Shown: positions 9,701 to 17,636 of the stretch, one piece after another
How positions within the stretch are numbered: the first letter of the stretch is position 1
Layout: each line of letters opens with the position of its first letter
Assembly: GCA_016932575.1 (NCBI GenBank)
Contig: JAFGCO010000058.1
Location: forward strand, 1 to 19,056
Direction of reading: 5' to 3'
From: a bacterium
GTDB lineage: Bacteria; Zhuqueibacterota; QNDG01; JAFGCO01
Length of the DNA: 19,056 nt
Translations under genes and position numbers: made by a program
The notes under the pieces: generated by a model
Databases searched by the model: none
What the model saw: only the letters and a program-made list of their open reading frames with translations
Told to the model about the DNA's origin: nothing

Positions 9701-10637
9701 TCCTGAACAGCGGGGTGATATACAGTTCGTTTTTATGAAGAGCTGGCCTTATAATATACGAATGGCTGTTATTATGATCATCATGTTTTTCGGAATTCTT
9801 GTTCAGTTATTTGTCAATTTTTGGGCAGGCCTGGTTTTTCTTTTTTCAGGAACGCTTTTAGGCATAATCAGGGGATATCATTCAAAGCCCGTAATAAAAC
9901 GCGGAGAAACCTGGAATCGTGTGACTCCGGATGAATTGAAAAAGGTCATCGAAAAAGAGAAACAATTAAAATCATGGGATCGGGACGCCTTTGATATTAC
10001 CAACAAGACGGGATGTCTGATTTTCTTTCTGTTGATTATTGCCTTTATCTTCCTTTTCGGAATGATTGGCAGGTGGATTTCCTTTAAGCTTGCTGTTTAT
10101 GTTTGCATCAATGCAGTCGTTGTGATTGCTCCTCACTGGTTTACAGGTGTACGTACCTATTTGAAGCAAGATACGCTGATCCTCAAAATACATCTTTTAC
10201 AAGCCATTATGAAGGTTCTAGAAGCAAATAGCGAGATTCAGGTGCATCCCATGCTGTCTGTTCAAAAAACAAAAAAGAACAGACAGGTTCCAAAGGATGC
10301 CCGGTTGATGATCCGGATGATTCAGGCACCTGAGGATTTTCTGGGAATTCAGGTTCAGGTTGCAATAAATACAGTGCAGGGTACGAAATATCCTTATCTT
10401 TACTGTGTGCTTCTAGCCCAGGAAAAGGCAGGATTGTTAAATCAAAAACGATCAATAATATCGCCCTCTCCGAAAGTTGTTCTTTCTCAGAGTCACAGTG
10501 AGGGCGTGGATGTTCTGGTTGTCCGGCAGAAAACATCGAAAAATTCAGGATATCATACAAATGATAAAGCCGCCATCCATGTGGTTGATTCTGCTCTCAA
10601 CCTTGCACGGGATCTGCTGGGTGGAAAAGCCTCTTGA
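9684..10637 (+). CDS. Uncharacterised four-helix membrane protein coupled to the radical SAM gene
   Basis: This 317-aa protein starts at an ATG with GGAGG six bases upstream (9673-9677), lying inside the 3' end of the radical SAM gene; the 17-bp overlap implies coupled translation. Predicted membrane helices are at about 27-45, 47-63, 109-129 and 132-150, in two hairpins joined by a charged cytosolic loop (about 64-108, rich in Lys and Glu). The C-terminal half (about 155-317) is soluble and mixed alpha/beta, with a basic patch KTKKNRQVPKDAR. I recognise no family and see no ATPase, protease or transporter motif. Its coupling suggests it serves the same process as the radical SAM enzyme, for example by holding it at the membrane next to the DUF2207-like protein; that is inference. 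The frame can be read from a GTG at 9651, but that lacks a ribosome binding site. Confidence 0.85.
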   Translation: MSWYPDPEQRGDIQFVFMKSWPYNIRMAVIMIIMFFGILVQLFVNFWAGLVFLFSGTLLGIIRGYHSKPVIKRGETWNRVTPDELKKVIEKEKQLKSWDRDAFDITNKTGCLIFFLLIIAFIFLFGMIGRWISFKLAVYVCINAVVVIAPHWFTGVRTYLKQDTLILKIHLLQAIMKVLEANSEIQVHPMLSVQKTKKNRQVPKDARLMIRMIQAPEDFLGIQVQVAINTVQGTKYPYLYCVLLAQEKAGLLNQKRSIISPSPKVVLSQSHSEGVDVLVVRQKTSKNSGYHTNDKAAIHVVDSALNLARDLLGGKAS

Positions 10638-10664
10638 TTAATAAGCCGTGCCTGCCGGTCCCGC

Positions 10665-10740
10665 TATAAATATATCGTCCCTGCGGGACTTGGATTTTAG
10701 ATGATTGGGGTGGCTATAAATATGTTGTCCCTGCGGGACA
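10665..10740 (-). repeat. Two REP-like palindromic repeats, minus orientation
   Basis: Copies at 10665-10691 and 10715-10740, read on the minus strand, are AAGTCCC-GCA-GGGAC followed by an AT-rich tail (GATATATTTATAG in the first). Their GTCCC cores are exactly 50 bp apart (10677 and 10727). The first copy, with its tail, matches the plus-orientation copy at 10971 almost base for base. Confidence 0.85.
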
Positions 10741-10766
10741 AAAGGAAAAATATATGTTTTCGTTTG

Positions 10767-10840
10767 GGGATGTTTTCATATGTATCAAATAGGGCGTTTA
10801 TTTTTTCGATACATTATGTATAACATAAAACGAACATCCC
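10767..10840. repeat. Imperfect 74-bp inverted repeat at the centre of the REP cluster
   Basis: Outer arms GGGATGTT (10767-10774) and AACATCCC (10833-10840) and inner arms ATGTATC (10780-10786) and GATACAT (10808-10814) are inverse complements, with a 21-nt AT-rich loop and asymmetric bulges. It sits between the oppositely oriented repeat groups. Confidence 0.6.
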
Positions 10841-10876
10841 GTTTATAAATTTCTTGGGATTTAAAACTCAGCGGAT

Positions 10877-11048
10877 CCTGTAAGGGACGAAATGTTTATT
10901 GAAAATATGATCCGTTCATTAAGTCCCTTTAGGGACGGAATGTTTATAGCGAAATGTATAGTCTATGTGTTAAGTCCCGTCAGGGACGATATATTTATAG
11001 AAAACGCACAGAAACCAAGTTTAGTCCCTTTAGGGACGAAATAGATAG
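10877..11048 (+). repeat. Four REP-like palindromic repeats, plus orientation, about 50-bp period
   Basis: Copies lie at 10877-10899 (left arm degenerate), 10919-10949, 10971-11000 and 11021-11048. Consensus: a palindrome AGTCCC-N3-4-GGGACG, then an AT-rich tail such as GAAATGTTTATAG. GGGAC cores are at 10884, 10932, 10983 and 11033, so spacing is 48, 51 and 50 bp with unrelated spacers of about 20 bp. This resembles REP/BIME elements mobilised by REP-associated tyrosine transposases; no such gene is in the window. Confidence 0.85.
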
Positions 11049-11246
11049 TGCAACAGTACGGGCTATTTCAAAATATGGGATTGACCGTTGGTTTTTAGAC
11101 GTCTATGGAGGCCACTGTAATAAATACCTGGTGTAGAGGATTGCAATATCAATATTCGTGGATTTATCGATATGAGCATGATAAAAATCAGGGAGGATCT
11201 GTTCGTTGCGTGATGAATTGAGTTATCGATTTCTGGAGAAACAGGA

Positions 11247-11648
11247 ATGCATGTGATCGGGAGTTGCGCGGACAACTGCGAATATTGTCCACGATATATT
11301 GCCACGAAAACAGGCAGAAAAGATGACTTTGAAAAAGTAAAGGCTTTATGGGTGCGTCTGGGATTAAGAGACAGGGATTGTCCTGTCGAAGACATGGCTT
11401 GTGATGGCTGTTTGCCGGAACAGAAATGCGCCTACACCGAGCTTCGTGAATGTGTGCAGTCAAAAGCGATAGGTCATTGCGGCTGGTGTGATGAGTATCC
11501 TTGCAGACTCATTGAAGAACTGTTTGATAAATCAGAGCAATTAAAGCAGCACGCAATGCAAGTCTGCACAAAGAGAGAAATGGAATTGCTCAGTAAGGCG
11601 TTCTTTTCGAAAAGAGCCTATTTCGAGAAAATGCAGCCAGAAATTTAA
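11247..11648 (+). CDS. DUF3795-like Cys-rich small protein
   Basis: The 133-aa protein starts at an ATG with GGAG eight bases upstream; an in-frame stop lies shortly before, so no longer start is available. It shows the Cys layout of the DUF3795 family: CADNCEYCPRY (7-17), an ACDGC pair (52-56), C..TELREC (62-69) and CGWCDEYPC (78-86). These likely bind zinc or an Fe-S cluster. The family is widespread in anaerobes and has no established function; many members begin at a position equivalent to this CADNC motif, so length looks normal. The C-terminal 45 residues are helical and charged. It follows the REP cluster and precedes a decayed glycosidase fragment, so context gives no functional hint. 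Confidence 0.85.
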   Translation: MHVIGSCADNCEYCPRYIATKTGRKDDFEKVKALWVRLGLRDRDCPVEDMACDGCLPEQKCAYTELRECVQSKAIGHCGWCDEYPCRLIEELFDKSEQLKQHAMQVCTKREMELLSKAFFSKRAYFEKMQPEI

Positions 11649-11650
11649 AA

Positions 11651-11842
11651 TCATCTGTCATCGCATTATATAATTGTCATGGACAATATGTATTTCTATT
11701 TGTGGAACAGGGGGAAGGTTTCTTTTCTGATAATCATTTTGATCTGATACTGGGAAAATCATTCAAGGCGTATTATACACCTTTAAAAAATGAGGATCTT
11801 TATCAGAAGCTGTGGGTAAAAGTCTTATATGATGTTTTTTAG
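11651..11842 (+). pseudogene. 3' remnant of a GH2 beta-mannosidase-like gene
   Basis: A 63-codon frame ends at TAG 11840-11842 and has no proper start. It reads VFLFVEQGEGFFSDNHFDL, then ILGKSFKAYY, and ends LWVKVLYDVF. The pattern [YV]V[FW]L..EG.FSDN.FDL.PG resembles the final beta-sandwich of GH2 beta-mannosidases (as I know the family); the upstream catalytic part is absent, since the DUF3795 gene ends two bases before. It lies just before an intact GH3 gene, consistent with deletion inside a former glycoside-degradation operon. Family assignment is by eye. Confidence 0.5.
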
Positions 11843-11889
11843 CAGCTTCAGGAATCTTAAATTATCAATTTTGACAGAGGAGTGGCTCT

Positions 11890-14133
11890 ATGTTGATCCA
11901 AAGGACAGTTGTTTCTGCCGGTTTCCTGTTGATTCTTTCTGCAGGCTTGTGTATAGCGAAACCTATAGAAAATGAGATGAATCAAAAAATTGATGATCTT
12001 CTTTCACAAATGACCCTGGAAGAGAAGGTGGGTCAGCTTCATCAGATCGGCGGCAGTTTCGCAACAGGACCGGATTTTAAAAACGATGCCAACCGGGAAG
12101 CCCTGGTCAGAAACGGCTGGATCGGATCGTTTTTAAATATTGTTGATCTAGGATATATGCGGGAACTGCAGCGTCTTGCCGTGGAAGAATCCCGGATGAA
12201 AATTCCGCTTATGTTCGCACTGGATGTGGTTCACGGATACAAAACCATTTTCCCGGTGCCGCTGGCTCAGGCGGCCAGTTGGGATCCGGATCTGATTGAA
12301 AAGGCGGAACGCGTTGCCGCCACTGAAGCGGCTGCTTCAGGGATTCACTGGACTTTTGCGCCCATGGTGGATATTGCACGGGATCCCCGTTGGGGACGGG
12401 TCATGGAAGGATCCGGAGAAGATCCCTGTCTGGGAAGCCGGATTGCAGAGGCGCGCGTCCGGGGATTTCAGGGAGAGGATCTGAGCGCCGAGAACACGAT
12501 TCTGGCATGCGCCAAACATTTCGCGGCTTATGGGGCCGCTGAGGGGGGCAGAGATTACAATACCGTCGATTTATCCGAACTGGTGCTTCGGGAGGTCTAC
12601 CTGCCGCCGTTTCAGGCGGTTGTGGATGCGGGGGTGGCTTCTGTGATGAATTCATTTAATGTGGTATTTCGGATGCCGGCAAGCGCGAACGCATTATTAA
12701 TGAATCAAATTCTGAAAGGAGAGTGGAATTTTCAGGGATTTGTCATTTCCGACTGGAACAGCTACGGGGAAATGATTGCGCATGGTGTAGCCGCGGATAA
12801 ATATGATGTTGCCTGCCTCGCTATGAACGCAGGTTCCGATGTGGATATGCAGGGATATGTTTATATTGATGCCTTGATTCCGGCAGTCAAAGACGGAAAG
12901 GTTGCGGAAGAGCGGCTGAATGACGCAGTCCGGCGGTTTATGAAAATGAAATTCAAGCTCGGACTGTTTGATGATCCATACGGCTATATCAATCCTGAGC
13001 GTATGAAAAATACATTGATGATCAAGCCGTTTCAAGAGACCGCTTTAAAACTCGCTCATGAATCCATTGTATTGTTAAAAAATGAGAACCACCTTCTTCC
13101 TGTTCAAAAGAAGATCGGAAGCATCGCTGTTATCGGTCAGCTCGCAGACAGCCGGGAATTCCGGGATATGCTGGGAAACTGGTGTGCTATGGGGGATATG
13201 AATGATGTTGTGACAATATTACAGGGTGTGAAAAAAAAGGTATCCAGACACACAAAAATATTATATGCCAAAGGATGCGAGGCTTTCGGACAGTGTCCGG
13301 ACAGCTTGATTCAGGAAGCTGTGATTGCAGCGGAAGAATCAGATGTGGTTCTGCTTGCGCTGGGCGAAAACGGTTTTATGTCGGGCGAAGCCACGAGCCG
13401 CGCCTATATCGGTTTGCCCGGAGATCAGATCAAACTGGCCAAAGCCGTCCATGCCACAGGCAAACCGATTGTACTCTTGCTGATGACCGGACGTCCGCTC
13501 ACCATTCCATGGTGCCATGAGAACATACCCGCCATTGTCAATATCTGGCAGGCGGGCACCATGGGCGGTCAGGCTGCGGCCGATGTGGTTTTTGGAGACG
13601 TGAATCCTTCCGGCAAACTGCCGGTCACATTTCCTCTTACCATCGGTCAGGTGCCGCTTTATTATAATGCATTGAACACAGGCCGGCCTGTGGGGCCGGA
13701 TGGAAATCCGCATTTCCGCTCAGCCTATATCGACTGTCCCAATGATCCCCTTTACCCGTTTGGATTCGGATTGAGTTACACCGCATTTGAATATTCCGAT
13801 TTAATCTTGAGTTCTGTAAAAATCGGAATGAATGATGTGCTCACTGTACGTGTCAATGTCCGGAATACAGGAAAGCGCGATGGTATTGAAGTCGTTCAGC
13901 TATATATACGTGATCTCGTGGGGTCTGTGTCCCGGCCCCTTAAAGAATTAAAAGGATTCGAACGGGTGCCGCTGAAAGCCGGAGAATCCAGACAGGTTGA
14001 ATTTCATCTGACATCTGATGCGCTCGCTTTCTGGAGCCGGTCCATGACATTTGAAGCGGAGCCGGGTGATTTTAAAGTGTTTGTCGGCGGCAGCTCTGCG
14101 GATGTTCTTGAAGAAAATTTTACGCTTGAATGA
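11890..14133 (+). CDS. Secreted GH3 beta-glucosidase (BglX-like)
   Basis: This 747-aa glycoside hydrolase family 3 enzyme removes terminal beta-linked glucose (or a similar sugar) from oligosaccharides. A signal peptide spans 1-23 (GFLLILSAGLCIA), indicating a periplasmic or secreted enzyme. The (beta/alpha)8 domain (about 30-360) includes LDVVHG (111-116), FAPMVDIARDPRWGR (156-170), KHF (209-211) and the nucleophile Asp288 in ISDW. The alpha/beta sandwich domain (about 385-605) carries the general acid/base region (LGENGFMSGEA), and a C-terminal fibronectin III-like domain (about 640-745) ends the protein. Length is typical for BglX. The start ATG has AGAGGAG seven bases upstream. One oddity: where the family usually has SFNE-x-(N/D)G-xPA, this protein has SFNVVFRMPAS (255-265). 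Substrate preference cannot be deduced. It follows the GH2 remnant and is convergent with the next gene. Confidence 0.96.
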   Translation: MLIQRTVVSAGFLLILSAGLCIAKPIENEMNQKIDDLLSQMTLEEKVGQLHQIGGSFATGPDFKNDANREALVRNGWIGSFLNIVDLGYMRELQRLAVEESRMKIPLMFALDVVHGYKTIFPVPLAQAASWDPDLIEKAERVAATEAAASGIHWTFAPMVDIARDPRWGRVMEGSGEDPCLGSRIAEARVRGFQGEDLSAENTILACAKHFAAYGAAEGGRDYNTVDLSELVLREVYLPPFQAVVDAGVASVMNSFNVVFRMPASANALLMNQILKGEWNFQGFVISDWNSYGEMIAHGVAADKYDVACLAMNAGSDVDMQGYVYIDALIPAVKDGKVAEERLNDAVRRFMKMKFKLGLFDDPYGYINPERMKNTLMIKPFQETALKLAHESIVLLKNENHLLPVQKKIGSIAVIGQLADSREFRDMLGNWCAMGDMNDVVTILQGVKKKVSRHTKILYAKGCEAFGQCPDSLIQEAVIAAEESDVVLLALGENGFMSGEATSRAYIGLPGDQIKLAKAVHATGKPIVLLLMTGRPLTIPWCHENIPAIVNIWQAGTMGGQAAADVVFGDVNPSGKLPVTFPLTIGQVPLYYNALNTGRPVGPDGNPHFRSAYIDCPNDPLYPFGFGLSYTAFEYSDLILSSVKIGMNDVLTVRVNVRNTGKRDGIEVVQLYIRDLVGSVSRPLKELKGFERVPLKAGESRQVEFHLTSDALAFWSRSMTFEAEPGDFKVFVGGSSADVLEENFTLE

Positions 14134-14177
14134 TCAGGGCAGGATGTGGTCGGCGCATTATGCCTTTTATATATTTG

Positions 14178-17100
14178 TTATCTCACAAAGGTCATTTTCT
14201 TTATCTGGTGATACTGCCTGCTATCGGATTTGACACTGATCTGATAAATGTAAATTCCTGACGGCATGATTCTGCCTGTTTTATCACAGCCGTCCCATGT
14301 CACCCCGTGATATCCGGCATTTTTATGATGTTCCACCAGTCGGATGACTTCTCGTCCCTGTATGTCATAAATAGAGATTGTTGCCTCCGCGTCATGCGGT
14401 AATTGATACTGGATTGTCGTTGCCGGATTAAACGGATTGGGATAGTTCTGAGACAGCTTAAATGATTCTGGAATTTTTATTTCAGAAGATGTGCGATTCC
14501 CTTCCATATGGGTCGGTAAGATATCAATGATATTGACCTTATAGTCTTCCACCTCGCCACTGATATAATCCCAGGTGGGATTGCAGCTGCCGCTAAGATG
14601 ATTATACCGGAACCGTGCATATGTGAATCCCGGAACAGCATCATCAGGCACTGAAAAGGTCAGTGAATGTGTTCCCGTCGTCAGGAGAACGCTATCAAAT
14701 ATTCTGTCTTCTACGGCTTTTGGATTATTCAAATCCCAGCCGAAATCCTGTTTGAAATCGATCCAGGCACTTAAATATCCGGTACCTGTTGCTATTACCT
14801 GGATAGTGGCTGTTTCTCCCGCAATCAGATCAGGAATGATAACGCCGTCATCATCGTCAATACCGTCCAGATCATCGCCTGTTGCATCGCTGTTCGGCTG
14901 TCCGTCAGGGTCAGTATCGACTGTATCACCCAGGAACACCCGATGAGTGTTATAGTTCCAGCAACGGTGAGAAGCACCGTAATTTGCGCCATAAGTTGGA
15001 TATGAATTGACTGTACCATCATCCGGCAGATCCCCAAAATCAAACTGTGACGGGTACCACCAGCCCATAAGACCCGTGGTATAATCTTCCACTTCGCCAT
15101 TACTCGCATACCCTTCGTAAGTTAAGTCGGGATCAGAGCTGTAACGGAATCGTGAGTTTGCAATGATTGTAGTGTAACCGGGATCACAATAGACAGGGAG
15201 CATATAAATCCCGTCACTCAGCATAATGTCATCGAAAATATGATCATCCGGATCATTAAAATCGCCGTCCCAATTAAAATCAAGCCACCCATTGAGATAA
15301 CCATTACCGCGTACACTCACACGAAAGTAGACAGTATCTCCGCCAATCAAATGGGTCGGAAATCTTATACCATCCTCATCATCCAGGTCATGATCATCGT
15401 CACCATCCGAGTATACGGTCATATAGGCTTCATTTTCACCATCCACTGTGTCACCCAGAAAAACAACGGGTGATATGGCATGACGCGGACCATTGTCCGC
15501 GAGATAGGTCGGGTACATACAGAGGGTTGAGTAGTCCGGATACGTTGTGTTCCACGGCGCATCTCCATAATCCAGCTCGACATGAATGATGTTTACCAGA
15601 TAATCCTCCACTTCTCCGTCTGCAGCCAATCCCATGGAACTGACAACGGGCTGTGAACTCAGACGAAACCGCGCGTAAGAGATTCCGGTGTCCAGATCGG
15701 ATGAGACGTTAAAAGCCAGATTGTGGGTGCCGGTCGAGATCGGAATTTGATTTAAAATCAGATTACCTTCGTCTTCCCAGCTGTTGTTCCGGTTAAAGTC
15801 GATCCAGCCGGTGAGATACCCGGTCCCATGGACTTTGACTTGAATCGTATTGGGATGTCCGATACAGATATCTCCAATGGTGATGCCGTCTTCATCGTCT
15901 CCCTGATCGTCTTCATCATCTCCTTGCGCGTCGGAATCGGGCTGACCATTCGCATCTCCATCCACTTTGTCTCCCAGATAAAGCTGATCGCTTATCGTAT
16001 GCCGCGCACCGTTATTCGCATGCAGTGTGGGATATCCGACGTTTTCTATCGGATCAAAAGGCGCATCCCCGTAATCCTGAAAGAGGTGACTGAGGTGAAC
16101 CTGATAATCCTCCACCTCACCATCCGGTGCCAATCCGATGGAACCGAGGTTCGGATCTGTGCTGTACCGGAACCGGGCAAATGTGATTCCAGTGTCTACG
16201 CCTGCCGGCACTGTAAAGGTCAGATCATAGGAACCGGTTGAAAACGAAAGGTTTTGAATGATATGGTCTTCCGTGTCTGTCCAGCTGCTGTTCCGGTTAA
16301 AATCGATCCACCCGTTGAAGTAACCGGACCCATAAAGTTTTGCCTGAATTGTATTTGTAATACCAATCTTCAGTTCGCCAACGGTGATTCCATCTTCATC
16401 ATCTCCGTTTGAATCCGTGTCATCTCCGGTTGCGTCGCTGTTGACATACGCCTCCATCTCTCCATCAAGATCATCTCCCATGAAAACCTCATCGTTCAGA
16501 ATGTGTCTGGCACCGTTATGCGCCAGAACCGTTAAATACAGCCATCCCGCGTTCAAGTCGAATGGCGCGTCGCCAAAATCGAGATACGGAAAGGAGATAT
16601 GAACCCGGTAATCTTCCACCTCTCCATCTTCTGCCTCTCCTGTAACATCAAGGAAGCGCTCTGTGCTGTATCGGAATCGCGCAAAGGTATATCCTGTATC
16701 TGCATCAGAAGGAACAGTAAAAGAGAGAGTGCTGATGCCCGGAGATAATCCCATATTATTGAAAATCTGTTCGTTGGGTTCATCCCAGTCTCCGTCGCGG
16801 TTGAAGTCGATCCACCCGAAGAAATGTCCTGTACCCGCAGCAATGACTTCGATCTCGCAGAGCAGATCCACCAGCAATTCGGGAATTGTTACGCCATCCT
16901 CGTCATCGTCATCCACAAGATCGTCGCCGGTTGCAAATGGGCTTGGATATCCGTCATCCTCATTATCGATTAAATCTCCCAGATGGATAAAGAAGTCGAG
17001 ACGATGGCGCGCCCCATTCAATGCGAGAACCGTTGGATATGAATGATTTTCCGGTAAATTATAAGGGGCGTCGCCAAAATCAAGCCTTGGGGGCCAGACA

Positions 17101-17450
17101 TCGATATAGTGTGTTTTGGTCTCTGTATCCACGTCCTGCTGGGCCACTGACGTGCCTATGACTGTCAATGAGACATTATAGGTTCCCTGTGTATGGTAGG
17201 TTACCTGATGCGGTCCCTGTCCGGTGGCACTTGCAGGCCATCCGCCCGGGAATTCCCAGGTCCAGGATGAAATGCTGCCGGTTGACTGATCAGTAAATTC
17301 CACGGTTAAGGTGGCATAACCCGAAGTAGGATCTCCCGCAAAATCGGCGGTGACGTCTGCATAGAGTCGGGAGTTTCCAATTATTCCAATAAATACATAT
17401 AATAGGAAACGGTTGCTTGTTTTTCGGTTAATAAGATCAATTGAATGCAT
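14178..17450 (-). CDS. Secreted PKD + five GEVEDY repeat protein with type IX C-terminal sorting domain
   Basis: The 1090-aa protein starts at the ATG at 17450, with GGAGG eight bases upstream; the frame also allows a GTG at 17465, but that overlaps the ribosome binding site. A signal peptide (about 10-31, RFLLYVFIGIIG...LYA) is followed by a PKD domain (about 35-120, FTDQSTGSISSWTWEFPGG). Five tandem GEVEDY domains of about 170 residues follow; each runs DFGDAP...NGARH...(L)GD..D...Asp-rich..GWIDFN...ARFRYS...GEVEDY, with GEVEDY at 276, 444, 612, 785 and 965. The Asp-rich DDDDEDG-type loops probably bind calcium. The last about 95 residues (LSQNYPNPFNP...IYDIQGREV...SGIYIYQI...KKM) are the sorting domain of type IX secretion substrates, so the protein is likely exported to the surface. 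It has its own candidate promoter at 17566-17594. Likely a structural or adhesive surface protein; the ligand is unknown. Confidence 0.95.
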   Translation of the reverse strand: MHSIDLINRKTSNRFLLYVFIGIIGNSRLYADVTADFAGDPTSGYATLTVEFTDQSTGSISSWTWEFPGGWPASATGQGPHQVTYHTQGTYNVSLTVIGTSVAQQDVDTETKTHYIDVWPPRLDFGDAPYNLPENHSYPTVLALNGARHRLDFFIHLGDLIDNEDDGYPSPFATGDDLVDDDDEDGVTIPELLVDLLCEIEVIAAGTGHFFGWIDFNRDGDWDEPNEQIFNNMGLSPGISTLSFTVPSDADTGYTFARFRYSTERFLDVTGEAEDGEVEDYRVHISFPYLDFGDAPFDLNAGWLYLTVLAHNGARHILNDEVFMGDDLDGEMEAYVNSDATGDDTDSNGDDEDGITVGELKIGITNTIQAKLYGSGYFNGWIDFNRNSSWTDTEDHIIQNLSFSTGSYDLTFTVPAGVDTGITFARFRYSTDPNLGSIGLAPDGEVEDYQVHLSHLFQDYGDAPFDPIENVGYPTLHANNGARHTISDQLYLGDKVDGDANGQPDSDAQGDDEDDQGDDEDGITIGDICIGHPNTIQVKVHGTGYLTGWIDFNRNNSWEDEGNLILNQIPISTGTHNLAFNVSSDLDTGISYARFRLSSQPVVSSMGLAADGEVEDYLVNIIHVELDYGDAPWNTTYPDYSTLCMYPTYLADNGPRHAISPVVFLGDTVDGENEAYMTVYSDGDDDHDLDDEDGIRFPTHLIGGDTVYFRVSVRGNGYLNGWLDFNWDGDFNDPDDHIFDDIMLSDGIYMLPVYCDPGYTTIIANSRFRYSSDPDLTYEGYASNGEVEDYTTGLMGWWYPSQFDFGDLPDDGTVNSYPTYGANYGASHRCWNYNTHRVFLGDTVDTDPDGQPNSDATGDDLDGIDDDDGVIIPDLIAGETATIQVIATGTGYLSAWIDFKQDFGWDLNNPKAVEDRIFDSVLLTTGTHSLTFSVPDDAVPGFTYARFRYNHLSGSCNPTWDYISGEVEDYKVNIIDILPTHMEGNRTSSEIKIPESFKLSQNYPNPFNPATTIQYQLPHDAEATISIYDIQGREVIRLVEHHKNAGYHGVTWDGCDKTGRIMPSGIYIYQISVKSDSRQYHQIKKMTFVR

Positions 17451-17565
17451 GACAAATTCCTCCACAGATCAATGAAAACAAAGGTTGACAACTCAGTGTC
17501 GTCGGAGGAAATTCAGGATTGAATCAAATGAAGTTGAAGAACAGAAATCAATGAAATGTTAATTT

Positions 17566-17594
17566 ATTATAAGAAGTTTCCATATAAAAAGCAA
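17566..17594 (-). promoter_or_regulatory. Candidate sigma70-like promoter for the GEVEDY protein gene
   Basis: On the minus strand TTGCTT (17594-17589) is followed after exactly 17 bp by TATAAT (17571-17566). The start codon at 17450 would lie about 110 nt from the transcription start. This is the best promoter match found in the window. Confidence 0.5.
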
Positions 17595-17636
17595 GCAGGG
17601 ATTTCAAGTAAAAATTATTTGCATTTCAAGGTAAAA

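Larger units (their letters stand above)
10638..11246. other. 609-bp gene-free region occupied by REP-like repeats
   Basis: No supported coding region. The open frame at 10954-11136 (plus) runs through three repeat copies and has no recognisable domain. The space holds two minus-orientation repeats, a central 74-bp imperfect inverted repeat, four plus-orientation repeats, and then about 200 bp of plain AT-rich sequence before the DUF3795 gene. Confidence 0.7.

Noticed and set aside
10665-11048. Possible CRISPR array (30-bp repeats, about 20-bp spacers)
   Set aside because: Copies occur in both orientations, the repeats are degenerate, spacers are too short, and no cas gene is present. A REP-like cluster explains it better.
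10954-11136. 60-codon open frame in the repeat region
   Set aside because: It runs through REP copies and its residues are dictated by the repeats.
14134-14177. Bidirectional terminator between the GH3 and GEVEDY genes
   Set aside because: Only a 3-bp stem (GGC...GCC) before a T-rich run is visible, too weak to call.
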